Shown: piece by piece, positions 25,653-35,942 of the stretch
Numbering within the stretch: the stretch's first letter is position 1
How the letters are laid out: each line of letters starts with the position of its first letter
Assembly: GCA_030683995.1 (NCBI GenBank)
Contig: JAUXPH010000040.1
Location: 62,001-126,000 of the forward strand
Origin: Lutibacter sp.
GTDB lineage: Bacteria > Bacteroidota > Bacteroidia > Flavobacteriales > Flavobacteriaceae
Direction of reading: 5' to 3'
Length of the DNA stretch: 64,000 nt
Notes under the pieces: model-generated
Databases searched by the model: none
What the model saw: only the letters and a program-made list of their open reading frames with translations
What the model was told of the DNA's origin: nothing
Program-made: the position numbers and the translations under genes

Positions 25653-28292
25653 TTAAAACAACTTAATTTGTCCGGCATCATCGGCCAGATTGTCATTTTC
25701 AGAATCCGAATCATCATCAGAAGAATCCGTGCCGTCATCAATCACTTCTTCATCATTCACTTCAACATCTGCAATAACTGGAGGTTCGTAAGGCAGTGGC
25801 TCCAACATATTCACTTGCTTGATTTTATCGGCGGTTAATTGATTTCCTTGCGCTTTTATGCCTTTAATGGCGATAAATTCTTCAAAATTTAATTGAACAG
25901 GTTCCAAATTTCGTTTTGAAAACAATATTTCAGCCATTGGCCTAAAATCTGTGGCAACAATTTCCAATTGCGATTTTGGATGCTCCGAGATGAAAAGTTC
26001 TTCCTTATTCGGATTGTCAATCATAAATCGTTTCACAAAATATTTTTCCTTGTCGCCATCATAATAAATGACTGAAATCGGTTTTTCAGGAATCCATTTT
26101 TCCAGCACAATCATATCACTGTCGAAATGTGTGGTAAGTTCGGGTTTAATGGTTTTAATGATTCCTTTCTGGTTGATGATCAGCAATCGGTCTTCCGGCT
26201 TAAATTCGCCCAATAATTCCCCTCTTTTATCAGCATTTAAACGTTGCACGGTTTCATCAAACCAAATTTTTCGAGGTTTCAGTGTTGAAACACCTTCCGA
26301 TTTCAATTCAATTTTTTTGATTGGGTGTTTTGTAACGATATTTCCCCTTGAACTTCGCCCTTTGATGGCCAAGTCTGAAAAATCAATATCCCATTTCAGC
26401 TTTTTCACGCTTCCGGTGGCACGTAAATTAATGGTGATTGTTTCCGCTTCCCCATTCGGATTTTCGGTAAAATAAAGCACTTGTGATCCTTTATTTCCTG
26501 CTGTTAAATCGTATTCTTTATCGCGCGTAATTCCGGTAACATTAAAGCGTTTTATATAACTCGGACCGTTTTTTCCGTCTCTGTATATCATATTGTAAAC
26601 GGTGCGCGTATCGTTCTTTTTAAACACCGCAACGTGAATAATGTCTTTTCCCACAAAGGTTTTTGCATCAACTTTGGTGACCAGCATCGCTCCGTCTCTT
26701 CTAAAAACAATCACATCATCAATATCTGCGCAATCATCAACATATTCATCTTTTTTAAGCGAAGTGCCCACAAAACCTTCTTCTTTATTTACATAGAGTT
26801 TTGTGTTTCTCATCACCACTTTGCTGGCAATAATATCGTCAAACAACCTAATTTCAGTCAAACGTTCTTTTCCTTTCCCGTATTTGAGTTTTAAGTTTTT
26901 AAAATAGTCAATGGCAAATTCAATAATGTTGGCCAAATGTTTTTTGACTTCCTCAATTTTTTCTTCCAAACTTTCTATATACTGTTTGGCTTTATCGATA
27001 TCAAATTTTGATATTTTCTTGATGCGGATTTCTGTAAGACGCACAATATCTTCCTCGGTAATCGGGCGTTTTAAATGTTTGATGTGCGGTTTTAATCCTT
27101 CATCAATCGCTTTAATTACACCTTCCCAAGTACTCTGATCCTCAATATCTCGGTAAATTCTGTTTTCAATAAAAATCCTTTCCAAAGAAGCGAAATGCCA
27201 TTGCTCATCCAACTCATTTAGTTGAATTTCAAGCTCCAGCTTCAGCAATTCCACCGTGTGGTTTGTTGAACGAATTAAAATTTCTGAAACGCCTATAAAA
27301 ACCGGTTTATTATCGTCGATCACACAACACAAAGGCGAAATCGGATTTTCACAGCTGGTAAAAGCGTAAAGCGCATCAATGGTTTTATCAGGTGAAATGC
27401 CGTTTGGCAAATGCACCAAAATTTCAACATTGGCGGCGGTATTGTCTTCTATTTGCCTGATTTTAATAGTGCCTTTTTCGTTTGCTTTTAAAATGGAATC
27501 GATTAAAGTGGATGTGGTAGTTCCGAAAGGAATTTCGGTAATCACCAATGTTTTTTTATCAAGTTGGCCAATTTTTGCCCGAACCCTTATTTTTCCGCCT
27601 CTTTTTCCATCGTGATAGTTAGAAACATCTGCAATTCCACCGGTTAAAAAATCTGGAATCAACGTAAAAGGTTTCCCTTTTAAATGTTTTATGGAAGCAT
27701 CAATCAATTCATTAAAATTGTGCGGCAAAATTTTTGTTGAAAGTCCGACTGCAATTCCCTCTGCGCCTTGCGCCAATAACAACGGAAACTTTACGGGTAA
27801 ATCTATCGGTTCTTTTTTTCTGCCATCGTAAGAAGATTGCCAATCTGTCGTTTTCGGATTGAAAACAACTTCCAAAGCAAATTTGGACAAACGCGCTTCA
27901 ATATATCGCGCTGCTGCCGCTCGGTCGCCGGTTAAAATATTTCCCCAGTTTCCCTGCATGTCAATCAGCAATTCTTTTTGGCCTAACTGCACCAAAGCAT
28001 CAGAAATTGACGCATCTCCGTGCGGATGATATTGCATGGTATGACCAACAACATTCGCCACTTTATTGTAACGGCCATCATCCAAATCCTTCATGGAATG
28101 CATGATTCTGCGCTGAACAGGTTTAAAACCATCTTTTAAGCCAGGAACCGCACGCTCTAAAATAACATAAGAAGCATAATCCAAAAACCAGTCTTTGTAC
28201 ATCCCTGTAACCTTGGTAATGGTTTCCTGGTTGCCAAATTCCTCGTTTAAATGTTCTTCTAAATGTTCGTTTTCGTTGTTGTCTTCTTCCAT
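25653..28292 (-). CDS. parC: DNA topoisomerase IV subunit A
   Basis: About 879 residues from the ATG at 28290-28292 (MEEDNNENEHLEE); an ATG five codons upstream is possible but less likely. The breakage-reunion domain has the active tyrosine in DRAAAARYIEARLS (Tyr130) and the quinolone pocket HPHGDASISDAL. The C-terminal half has beta-propeller-like repeats and a long acidic tail (DDGTDSSDDDSDSENDN). With ParE it unlinks daughter chromosomes. parE lies just upstream on the same strand, 178 bases away across a heptamer repeat array. The residue matching GyrA Ser83 is alanine. Identification as ParC rather than GyrA follows from pairing with parE and the domain sequence. Confidence 0.93.
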   Translation of the reverse strand: MEEDNNENEHLEEHLNEEFGNQETITKVTGMYKDWFLDYASYVILERAVPGLKDGFKPVQRRIMHSMKDLDDGRYNKVANVVGHTMQYHPHGDASISDALVQLGQKELLIDMQGNWGNILTGDRAAAARYIEARLSKFALEVVFNPKTTDWQSSYDGRKKEPIDLPVKFPLLLAQGAEGIAVGLSTKILPHNFNELIDASIKHLKGKPFTLIPDFLTGGIADVSNYHDGKRGGKIRVRAKIGQLDKKTLVITEIPFGTTTSTLIDSILKANEKGTIKIRQIEDNTAANVEILVHLPNGISPDKTIDALYAFTSCENPISPLCCVIDDNKPVFIGVSEILIRSTNHTVELLKLELEIQLNELDEQWHFASLERIFIENRIYRDIEDQSTWEGVIKAIDEGLKPHIKHLKRPITEEDIVRLTEIRIKKISKFDIDKAKQYIESLEEKIEEVKKHLANIIEFAIDYFKNLKLKYGKGKERLTEIRLFDDIIASKVVMRNTKLYVNKEEGFVGTSLKKDEYVDDCADIDDVIVFRRDGAMLVTKVDAKTFVGKDIIHVAVFKKNDTRTVYNMIYRDGKNGPSYIKRFNVTGITRDKEYDLTAGNKGSQVLYFTENPNGEAETITINLRATGSVKKLKWDIDFSDLAIKGRSSRGNIVTKHPIKKIELKSEGVSTLKPRKIWFDETVQRLNADKRGELLGEFKPEDRLLIINQKGIIKTIKPELTTHFDSDMIVLEKWIPEKPISVIYYDGDKEKYFVKRFMIDNPNKEELFISEHPKSQLEIVATDFRPMAEILFSKRNLEPVQLNFEEFIAIKGIKAQGNQLTADKIKQVNMLEPLPYEPPVIADVEVNDEEVIDDGTDSSDDDSDSENDNLADDAGQIKLF

Positions 28293-28321
28293 ATTATTCA
28301 ATCGCAAATCCTTATAAAAAA

Positions 28322-28473
28322 GTTAAATGTTATGTGTTAAATGTTAAATGTTATGTGTTAAAAAAATGATTAATAATCCAACAATAACCAATAACTTATA
28401 ACCAATAACTAACAACCAATAACATATAACTTATAACCAATAACTAATAGCAATAACCAATAACTTATAACTA
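28322..28473. repeat. Two heptamer tandem arrays between parE and parC
   Basis: At 28322-28363 six units of GTTAAAT/GTTATGT. At 28384-28473 thirteen units of the ATAACCA/ATAACTT/ATAACTA type in strict 7-bp register except one 6-base unit (28447-28452). The last unit contains the parE stop codon (minus strand). No hairpin or coding capacity was seen. Confidence 0.9.
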
Positions 28474-30324
28474 TTCTTCAATAACATCCAATTCAAATTT
28501 CAAATTTTCTATGATAAACTTTTGGCGGTCGGGCGTATTTTTTCCCATATAAAATTCCAATAATTTATCGATAGACATTTCTTTATCAAGCATTACGGGA
28601 TCCAAACGAATATCATCTCCAATAAAATTGGCAAATTCATCGGGTGAAATTTCACCCAATCCTTTAAATCGCGTAATCTCCGGTTTTCCTCTTAAAGTGT
28701 CAATGGCTTGTTGTTTTTCTTCCGGGGAATAGCAATAAAAAGTTTGTTTTTTATCCCTAACCCTGAACAATGGCGTATCTAAAATATATAAATGGCCTTC
28801 TTTGATCAGTTCTGGAAAAAACTGCAAAAAGAAAGTGATTAACAGCAAGCGAATATGCATCCCGTCCACATCGGCATCGGTTGCAATCACAATGTTGTTA
28901 TACCTTAATTCTTCTATGGATTCTTCAATATTTAAAGCCGCCTGCAACAAGTTAAATTCTTCGTTTTCATACACAATTTTCTTGTTCATTCCGTACGAAT
29001 TTAAAGGCTTTCCGCGCAAACTGAATACGGCTTGCGTATTTACGTTCCTTGATTTGGTGATGGAACCGCTGGCAGAATCTCCTTCGGTAATAAATAAGGT
29101 GCTTTCTAACCGATTTTCTTTCTTTAAATCGTTTAAATGAACCCGGCAATCACGTAATTTTTTATTGTGCAATCCAGCTGTTTTTGCGCGTTCACGGGCT
29201 AATTTTCTGATGCCCGATAAATCGTTTCGTTCTTTTTCGGCCTGTAATATTTTTTTTTGGATTCTTTCTGCAGCAATCGGATTTTTATGAAGGTAATTAT
29301 CCAAATTGGTTTTCACAAAATCGGTGATATATGCCCTAACTGAAGGCAATCCGTCGCCCATTTCCGTAGAACCCAGTTTGGTTTTGGTCTGGCTTTCAAA
29401 AATTGGTTCCATAACTTTGATGCTGATGGCCGAAACAATTGATTTTCGAACATCCGCAGCGTCGTAGTTTTTGCCAAAAAACTCGCGTATGGTTTTCACG
29501 ATGGCTTCCCTAAAAGCATTTTGATGGGTTCCGCCTTGCGTTGTGTGTTGTCCGTTTACAAAAGTGTGATATTCTTCACTGTATTGGGCTTTGCTGTAGG
29601 TAATTGCTACCTCAATGTCATTTCCTTTCAAATGAATTACCGGAAACAACATCGCCTCTTCAGTAATATTTTCTTCCAACAAATCTTTCAATCCGTTTTC
29701 AGAAAAATACTTTTCTCCGTTAAAAATGATAGTTAAACCTGTGTTTAAGTACACATAATTTTTAATCATTTTTTCAATATACTCGTTCCTGTATTTGAAT
29801 TTTGTAAAGATGCTTTTATCGGGAACAAAGGTCACTTTAGTTCCTTTTCGATGCGCGGTTTCTTCAGGTTTTTCAACGTGGGTGATATTTCCCTTCTCAA
29901 ATTCGGCAAACACCGTTTTCCCTTCCCTGAAAGACTGCACTTTAAAATAAGATGACAAAGCATTTACGGCCTTGGTTCCCACACCATTTAGTCCGACCGA
30001 TTTTTTAAACGCCAAAGAATCATATTTTCCGCCGGTATTCATTTTAGAAACCACATCCACCACTTTTCCTAATGGAATACCACGACCATAATCTCGAACG
30101 GTCACCGTCTCTTCTTTCACCAAAACTTCAATTGTTTTGCCGGCGCCCATCACATATTCATCAATGGAATTGTCGATAACTTCTTTGATAAGAATATAAA
30201 TACCGTCATCGGGAGATGAACCGTCGCCTAATTTTCCGATATACATTCCGGGGCGAAGACGAATATGTTCTTTCCAATCAAGCGATCGAATATTGTCCTC
30301 GGTATATGCTGTTTGATCTATCAT
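28471..30324 (-). CDS. parE: DNA topoisomerase IV subunit B
   Basis: 617 residues, ParE-sized (GyrB is longer). The GHKL ATPase domain comes first ([61 protein letters not shown]), then the transducer, and the TOPRIM domain with [12 protein letters not shown] and the metal-binding [12 protein letters not shown]. The C-terminal domain ends KFELDVIEE. With ParC it forms the ATP-driven decatenase. Transcribed in the same direction as parC. No separate promoter for parC was recognised, so they may share a transcript. Confidence 0.95.
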   Translation of the reverse strand: MIDQTAYTEDNIRSLDWKEHIRLRPGMYIGKLGDGSSPDDGIYILIKEVIDNSIDEYVMGAGKTIEVLVKEETVTVRDYGRGIPLGKVVDVVSKMNTGGKYDSLAFKKSVGLNGVGTKAVNALSSYFKVQSFREGKTVFAEFEKGNITHVEKPEETAHRKGTKVTFVPDKSIFTKFKYRNEYIEKMIKNYVYLNTGLTIIFNGEKYFSENGLKDLLEENITEEAMLFPVIHLKGNDIEVAITYSKAQYSEEYHTFVNGQHTTQGGTHQNAFREAIVKTIREFFGKNYDAADVRKSIVSAISIKVMEPIFESQTKTKLGSTEMGDGLPSVRAYITDFVKTNLDNYLHKNPIAAERIQKKILQAEKERNDLSGIRKLARERAKTAGLHNKKLRDCRVHLNDLKKENRLESTLFITEGDSASGSITKSRNVNTQAVFSLRGKPLNSYGMNKKIVYENEEFNLLQAALNIEESIEELRYNNIVIATDADVDGMHIRLLLITFFLQFFPELIKEGHLYILDTPLFRVRDKKQTFYCYSPEEKQQAIDTLRGKPEITRFKGLGEISPDEFANFIGDDIRLDPVMLDKEMSIDKLLEFYMGKNTPDRQKFIIENLKFELDVIEE

Positions 30325-30423
30325 TTATTCTGTATGGTTCTTGAAGCGTGGCTAAAGTACTATTTTGCTTTAAGAAAATAAAAAAAGTATGTCAAAATAA
30401 TTATCAACACAATAAAGTTTTAA

Positions 30424-30452
30424 AAGTTCAAAAGTTTCAAGTTTCAAGTTTA
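30424..30452. repeat. Short heptamer array in the parE-ychF gap
   Basis: AAGTTTC, AAGTTTC, AAGTTTA at 30432-30452, preceded by an imperfect unit. Same 7-bp period as the other intergenic arrays but a different sequence. Confidence 0.6.
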
Positions 30453-30505
30453 TGCCAGTGGAAAATTGGTTATTTATAGATTAAAAAAACGATTAAACGC
30501 TTTAT

Positions 30506-30546
30506 CACCCTGAGCGCACCCGATAGCTATCGGGCCGAAGGGAAAC
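30506..30546. repeat. GAGCGCA hairpin repeat, long variant, downstream of ychF
   Basis: CACCCTGAGCGCA, then the perfect 16-bp palindrome CCCGATAGCTATCGGG (30519-30534), then CCGAAGGGAAACG. The outer CCCT/AGGG can also pair. A short variant without the central palindrome lies at 59606-59630 downstream of murA. The element starts 3 bases past the ychF stop on the minus strand and may act as its terminator. Confidence 0.7.
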
Positions 30547-30548
30547 GT

Positions 30549-31643
30549 TTAAACATTAAACCTAAAATGCATAATATCACCGTCTTGCACAATATATTCT
30601 TTGCCTTCAACGCGCATTTTCCCTGCTTCTTTCACTTTGGCTTCACTTCCGTATTTCACAAAATCATCATAAGCAATCACTTCTGCCCTGATAAATCCTT
30701 TTTCGAAATCGGTATGGATCACTCCGGCTGCTTGCGGTGCTGTGTCTCCAACATTAATAGTCCAGGCTCGCACTTCTTTAACTCCCGCAGTAAAATAGGT
30801 TTGCTGATTTAATAATTTATAGGCAGTTCTGATTAAAACAGACGCTCCCGGTTCTTTCAATCCTAAGTCTTCCAAAAAAAGCTGGCGTTCTTCAAAGGAT
30901 TCCAACTCTGTGATATCCGCTTCTGTTCCAACGGCTAAAATGATTACTTCCGCATCTTCATTCTTTACGGCTTCTTTTACGATATTAACATACTCATTTC
31001 CGTTAACGGCCGATTTTTCATCAACATTACAAACGTATAATACGGGTTTATCCGTGATAAACTGCAATGGTTTTATATATTCTTCGCGTTCTTTTTCGGT
31101 TAAATCAATCGCCCTCACCGATTTGGCGGCTTCCAGTCCTTTTTTAACTTTTTCTAAAACCTCCAATTCTTTTTGGGCTTCCTTTACGCCTGTTCTTGCA
31201 GCTTTTTTAACCTTTTCAATTTTCTTTTCTAACGTTTCCAAATCTTTTAACTGAAGCTCAAAATCAATGGTTTCTTTATCTCTTAAAGGATCAATAGTGG
31301 TATCAACGTGGATAATATTGTCATTGTCGAAACAACGAATCACATGGATAATGGCATCCGTTTCTCTAATATTCGCTAAAAACTGATTTCCTAATCCTTC
31401 TCCTTTGCTTGCGCCGCGAACCAATCCTGCAATATCAACAATATCAACCGTTGCTGTTTGCACACGTACAGGTTTTACCAATTCTTCCAATTTTGCCAAT
31501 CGGCTGTCCGGCACATTCACCACCCCAATATTTGGTTCGATGGTGCAAAACGGAAAGTTTGCGCTTTGCGCTTTTGCATTGGACAAACAATTAAATAAGG
31601 TCGATTTTCCTACATTTGGCAATCCTACTATCCCTGCTTTCAT
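30549..31643 (-). CDS. ychF: YchF-type OBG-family ATPase
   Basis: 364 residues, the family norm. The P-loop is GLPNVGKST, the switch region [20 protein letters not shown], followed by a coiled-coil insertion (about 125-175; [18 protein letters not shown]) and the C-terminal TGS domain ([20 protein letters not shown], ending [13 protein letters not shown]). YchF binds ribosomes and hydrolyses ATP in preference to GTP because its G4 motif is altered. It acts in translation and stress responses. Monocistronic, followed by a hairpin repeat. Confidence 0.96.
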   Translation of the reverse strand: MKAGIVGLPNVGKSTLFNCLSNAKAQSANFPFCTIEPNIGVVNVPDSRLAKLEELVKPVRVQTATVDIVDIAGLVRGASKGEGLGNQFLANIRETDAIIHVIRCFDNDNIIHVDTTIDPLRDKETIDFELQLKDLETLEKKIEKVKKAARTGVKEAQKELEVLEKVKKGLEAAKSVRAIDLTEKEREEYIKPLQFITDKPVLYVCNVDEKSAVNGNEYVNIVKEAVKNEDAEVIILAVGTEADITELESFEERQLFLEDLGLKEPGASVLIRTAYKLLNQQTYFTAGVKEVRAWTINVGDTAPQAAGVIHTDFEKGFIRAEVIAYDDFVKYGSEAKVKEAGKMRVEGKEYIVQDGDIMHFRFNV

Positions 31644-31911
31644 ATGTTAATAATTATTTTATTTTTTAGGTCATATGTAATTCGCATATCTTTAAAGGAA
31701 ATTATATTTTATTTCCGTTATGCTCATTTCATATTGATATTTTTATTAAATTTTACTGAAAAAGTGCTTTTTTACGAGCGTGCAAATATACTATTTTCAA
31801 TGATATAAATTTAAGATTTTTTGGTTTATATATTGAACTAAAAATAGGTTAATATGTTTTCATTTTTTGATAATAATTGTATATTAGCCTTAAACATTAA
31901 CCAAATTAACA

Positions 31912-34605
31912 ATGAAAAAATTAAACATTCTATTAGTATTGCTCTGTTTCTTTGCAAATATTGCAGTTGCTCAGGAGCTTATTTCAGGAATTATCACAGA
32001 TGCATCAGGCGATCCATTACCAGGCGCAAGTGTGGTTGAAAAAGGCACTTCAAATGGTGCTGTTGCCGATTTTAACGGGAATTATAAAATATCCGTGGCG
32101 AAAGGAAAAATACTCGTTTTTAGTTTTGTAGGATATCAATCCCAAGAAATTACGGTGACCAAAAACGTTATAAACGTAAAACTGGAAAGTGGTGAACAGT
32201 TGCGGGAAATTCAAATTGTGGGCTCAAGAAGCACGAAAAGAACTGCCGTAGACACGCCAGTTCCAGTTGATGTTATTGATGTAAGCCAACTGGCCACCAA
32301 AAACGGAAACGTTGAAATCACCCAAATTCTGCAATATGCAGCACCTTCATTTAATGCCACTAAACAATCGGGATCTGACGGTGCCGACCATATTGTTCCA
32401 GCTTCATTAAGAGGATTGGGTCCTGACCAAACACTGGTTTTGATCAACGGAAAAAGAAGACACCAATCATCGCTTGTCAATATTTTCGGAACGCGAGGCA
32501 GGGGAAACTCGGGAACAGATTTAAATGCAATTCCGGTTGCCGCAATCAAAAGAATTGAAGTCTTAAGAGACGGCGCTTCCGCTCAATATGGTTCTGATGC
32601 CATTGCCGGCGTTATCAATATTGTTTTAAAAGATAACACCGATGGCGTTACCGGAGGAATTACTTATGGCGCATACAGCACTACCATAGGTGAAGGCTGG
32701 GAAGAAGCAACCGGAGAGACTTTGCACAATGTTGAAGGAAAAAACAGAATGGACGGAAAAGACAAACGTTTTGATGGAGAAACCACAAAATTAGATTTGA
32801 ATTATGGCGTAAAAGTTGGCGAAAAAGGATATATGAACTTTACCACTGAATTGTTTTCAAAAGAAAAAACACTGCGTCCTGGTTTTGATTGGAGAAAAGG
32901 ATACGGGAGCGCCGCTGTTGATGCTTTTAACTTTATGGTTAACGCAATGATTCCTGTTTCTGACAATACAGAAATTTACGCTTTTGGCGGCAAAAATTAT
33001 CGGGATACAAATGCAAATGCTTTTTCAAGAGGCAGTTTTGATGATGATCCTGATGGTGAGCTTAGAACTGTTCCAAGTTTATATCCAAACGGATTTACGC
33101 CGCAAATTACTTCAAATATTATAGACGCTTCTGTTTCTGCAGGCGTCAGACATAAAATGGAAAATGGATGGAATGTTGATTTTAACAACACTTATGGAAA
33201 AAACAGCTTCCATTATTTTATTAAAAACACCAACAACGCTTCTTTAAAAGATGCCTCTCCTACCGATTTTGATGCAGGCGGACATAGCCTTTCACAAAAC
33301 ACAACAGGGGTTGATTTCAATAAATATTTTGAAGATGCAGCAAGCGGAATCAACCTTGCTTTCGGAATGGAATACAGAACGGAAAATTTTATTATTTTTT
33401 CGGGTGAAGAAGCTTCTTATGCTTTGTATGATGAAGACGGTTTGCCAGTGACAAATCCGGCCACACAAACAGTTGCAATGTCTCCAAATGGAAATGACCT
33501 TCCGGGAGGCTCACAAGGATTTCCAGGTTACAGTCCGGATAATGAAGTAAACAGAAGCCGAAGCAATTTAGGGCTTTACGTCGATTCTGAATTTAACTTA
33601 AGTGATTCATTTTTGGTTGCGGTTGCTTTGCGTTATGAAAATTACAGCGATTTTGGCAATACCTTTAACTACAAATTGGCCAGCAGATTTAAAGTGAATG
33701 AAAATTTATCGTTACGCGGTTCCTTATCTACCGGTTTTAGAGCACCATCATTAGCGCAACTTTACTACAATTTAATATTCACAAATATCGTTGGCGGCGC
33801 ATCATTGACCTCTTTGCTTTCCGCAAATAACAGTACAATTACCAAAGGGTTCGGCATCAATCAGTTGACTGAGGAAAAAGCATTGAATGGCAGTATTGGA
33901 TTTACCTTTAATAAAGGCGGATTTACGGCAACAGTGGATGCCTATTCTATTAGTGTGGACGACAGAATTGTGTTAACCGACAATTTTGATGCTTCCGGAC
34001 TAGGAATTCCGGGTGTTGAGGCCGCACAGTTTTTTGCGAATGGCGTTGACACAAGAACTCAAGGGCTTGATATGGTTTTTACCTACAGCGGTTCAATTGA
34101 CAGCGATAACTCTTTCAGTGTTGGTTTAACCGGAAATATTAACGACCTTAAAATTGAAAAAATTCACAATGGAAGCCTAAATGAATACACTTTCTTTAGT
34201 CCGTTTTCACGTGCCTATCTTGAAGCTGCGGCTCCAGATTATAAATTTGGGTTGAATTTGGGCTTTACCCATAAAAAATTCAACGCAAATATTAATTTGA
34301 CACAATTCAGTGAAGTTAAATTACAAGATTTTCAATGGGTAGACACGCCTGCAACAACCCAAGCAGAAGCCAACGATTTGTATGCCGTGGCAACGGACAC
34401 CTATAAAAAAGCGATGGTGGTGGATTTAAATCTCTCGTATGAAATTTCCAAATCATTTACTTTCACCGTTGGCGGAAATAATATTTTCAACAAATATGCA
34501 ACGCCTCAATTTGATGGCTGGACCGATCAGGGCGGATTGATGGATTCTGTTCAAATGGGTTCTGATGGGGCTTATTTCTTTGGAAGAATTGGTTTTAAAT
34601 TATAA
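31912..34605 (+). CDS. TonB-dependent receptor with carboxypeptidase-like regulatory domain, substrate unknown
   Basis: 897 residues with a signal peptide ending AVAQ. Residues about 22-95 form a CarboxypepD_reg-like beta sandwich (ISGIITDASGDPLPGASVVEKG, DFNGNYKISV). A plug follows (QILQYAAPSFNATKQSG, SLRGLGPDQTLVLINGKRR, VEVLRDGASAQYGSDAIAG-type motif as IEVLRDG), then a large barrel ending FFGRIGFKL. It imports an unknown large or scarce substrate through the outer membrane. There is no SusD-like gene next to it, and the length is shorter than SusC, so it is not a standard glycan-uptake pair. A strong hairpin terminator follows. Upstream, 268 bases (31644-31911) contain short inverted AT-rich words but no recognised promoter. 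Confidence 0.9.
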   Translation: MKKLNILLVLLCFFANIAVAQELISGIITDASGDPLPGASVVEKGTSNGAVADFNGNYKISVAKGKILVFSFVGYQSQEITVTKNVINVKLESGEQLREIQIVGSRSTKRTAVDTPVPVDVIDVSQLATKNGNVEITQILQYAAPSFNATKQSGSDGADHIVPASLRGLGPDQTLVLINGKRRHQSSLVNIFGTRGRGNSGTDLNAIPVAAIKRIEVLRDGASAQYGSDAIAGVINIVLKDNTDGVTGGITYGAYSTTIGEGWEEATGETLHNVEGKNRMDGKDKRFDGETTKLDLNYGVKVGEKGYMNFTTELFSKEKTLRPGFDWRKGYGSAAVDAFNFMVNAMIPVSDNTEIYAFGGKNYRDTNANAFSRGSFDDDPDGELRTVPSLYPNGFTPQITSNIIDASVSAGVRHKMENGWNVDFNNTYGKNSFHYFIKNTNNASLKDASPTDFDAGGHSLSQNTTGVDFNKYFEDAASGINLAFGMEYRTENFIIFSGEEASYALYDEDGLPVTNPATQTVAMSPNGNDLPGGSQGFPGYSPDNEVNRSRSNLGLYVDSEFNLSDSFLVAVALRYENYSDFGNTFNYKLASRFKVNENLSLRGSLSTGFRAPSLAQLYYNLIFTNIVGGASLTSLLSANNSTITKGFGINQLTEEKALNGSIGFTFNKGGFTATVDAYSISVDDRIVLTDNFDASGLGIPGVEAAQFFANGVDTRTQGLDMVFTYSGSIDSDNSFSVGLTGNINDLKIEKIHNGSLNEYTFFSPFSRAYLEAAAPDYKFGLNLGFTHKKFNANINLTQFSEVKLQDFQWVDTPATTQAEANDLYAVATDTYKKAMVVDLNLSYEISKSFTFTVGGNNIFNKYATPQFDGWTDQGGLMDSVQMGSDGAYFFGRIGFKL

Positions 34606-34628
34606 GATAGAAATTCTATTTAATAAGA

Positions 34629-34665
34629 AAGAAGGTGTATTTTTCAAAATACACCTTCTTTTTTT
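34629..34665 (+). terminator. Strong hairpin terminator after the TonB receptor
   Basis: Perfect stem GAAGGTGTATTTT (34631-34643) with AAAATACACCTTC (34646-34658) followed by a run of seven T, 24 bases past the stop codon. A 9-2-9 hairpin, CAAGGGGTT with AACCCCTTG (34691-34710), lies further on. Confidence 0.88.
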
Positions 34666-34757
34666 AGCTAAATAAACCCTTGAACTGTGGCAAGGGGTTT
34701 TAACCCCTTGTTGAAAAAAGTGATGATTTTAAAGTAATAATTTTCATTCAAACAAAT

Positions 34758-35804
34758 CTAAGAATGCAACTCTAAATATTTATCCACAAATATTTTAATG
34801 CCATCTTCAATATTTGTCTCAGGTTTAAAATCGATATAATTAAATAAACTTTCAACATTGGCATACGTGCTTTGAACATCGCCTGGCTGCATCGGTTTAA
34901 AGACCATTTTTCCTTTTTTGCCCAAGGCTTTTTCAATAGCTTTTATAAAATCCATTAAAGCAACCGGACTGTTATTTCCGATATTAAAAATCTGATAAGG
35001 CTTTGTGCTTTTGGAAGAAGTTGGCTTTTTTGGGTTAAACGCAGGATTATTTTCTTTTGGCGCCAAAGGAATCAATCGTTTAATGCTTTCAACAATATCG
35101 CCCACATAGGTAAAATCGCGACTCATATTTCCGTTGTTGAACACTTCAAATTCTATATCTTCCACAATGGCTTTCGTAAAAATATGCAGCGCCATATCTG
35201 GTCTGCCCCAAGGTCCGTACACCGTAAAAAAACGCAAACCTGTTGAAGGAATGTTGTATAAATTGGCATAGGAATGCGCCATCATTTCATTGGCTTTTTT
35301 GCTTACGGCATACATTGCAAGCGGATGGTCGGTACAATTGTCTTCCTGAAAAGGAATATCTTCGCTTAAACCATAAACGGAACTTGAAGAAGCAAACAAT
35401 AAATGTTCCACCGGAAAAGCCCTGCAACTTTCCAAAATATTTAAAAATCCGGTAATATTGCTGTCCACATAAGCGTGCGGATTTTCCAATGAATACCTCA
35501 CGCCTGCCTGCGCCGCCAAATTGACAACGTAATCAAATTGCTGTTCTTTGAAGAGATTTTTCAGAGGTTGTAAGTCCGTTAAATCCAATTTTATAAAGGA
35601 AATCGAAGCTAATTTTTGCAATTTATTATATTCAATCTTACCCGTTTCAAAACCAAGGTCTTTTAACCGCGCATATTTTAATTGAGGATCATAATAATCG
35701 TTAATATTGTCCAATCCAACCACTTCATAATTCGATTTCACTAACAGTTTTGCCAAATGATGGCCAATAAAACCAGCCATTCCGGTAATTAATATTTTCT
35801 TCAT
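34758..35804 (-). CDS. NAD-dependent sugar-nucleotide epimerase (UDP-glucuronate 4-epimerase-like)
   Basis: 348 residues, an extended short-chain dehydrogenase. The Rossmann motif is ITGMAGFIGHHLA, the catalytic Tyr-Lys pair is in YAVSKKANEMMAHSYA, the serine strand is LLFASSSSVYGL, and the fingerprint NINDYYDPQLKYARL is typical of UDP-glucuronate epimerases. They convert UDP-glucuronate to UDP-galacturonate for surface polysaccharides. No capsule or LPS genes surround it in the window, so the pathway cannot be placed. Convergent with the TonB receptor gene. Confidence 0.87.
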   Translation of the reverse strand: MKKILITGMAGFIGHHLAKLLVKSNYEVVGLDNINDYYDPQLKYARLKDLGFETGKIEYNKLQKLASISFIKLDLTDLQPLKNLFKEQQFDYVVNLAAQAGVRYSLENPHAYVDSNITGFLNILESCRAFPVEHLLFASSSSVYGLSEDIPFQEDNCTDHPLAMYAVSKKANEMMAHSYANLYNIPSTGLRFFTVYGPWGRPDMALHIFTKAIVEDIEFEVFNNGNMSRDFTYVGDIVESIKRLIPLAPKENNPAFNPKKPTSSKSTKPYQIFNIGNNSPVALMDFIKAIEKALGKKGKMVFKPMQPGDVQSTYANVESLFNYIDFKPETNIEDGIKIFVDKYLELHS

Positions 35805-35914
35805 TTAAAAGAGTTTGGATTTATATTTCAAACAAAAATAAAACTAATTAGCCAAACCGATTAAATGTGCGCTATTTATTTCAGAAAGAATTCAAAAAAT
35901 TGAAATATACTGCC

Positions 35915-35922
35915 TAAATTTG
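35915..35922 (+). promoter_or_regulatory. -7 box of ftcD
   Basis: TAAATTTG (TAnnTTTG), 20 bases before the ftcD ATG at 35943. A TTG lies only 12 bases upstream, closer than usual. Confidence 0.4.
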
Positions 35923-35942
35923 ACCTGTAAATTGAAAAAAAA

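Noticed and set aside
28384-28473. Possible CRISPR array
   Set aside because: The unit is 7 bases with no spacers, and no cas genes are present; it is a simple tandem repeat.
31912-34605. SusC-type glycan importer
   Set aside because: No SusD-like lipoprotein follows, and the receptor is followed by a strong terminator; its substrate stays open.
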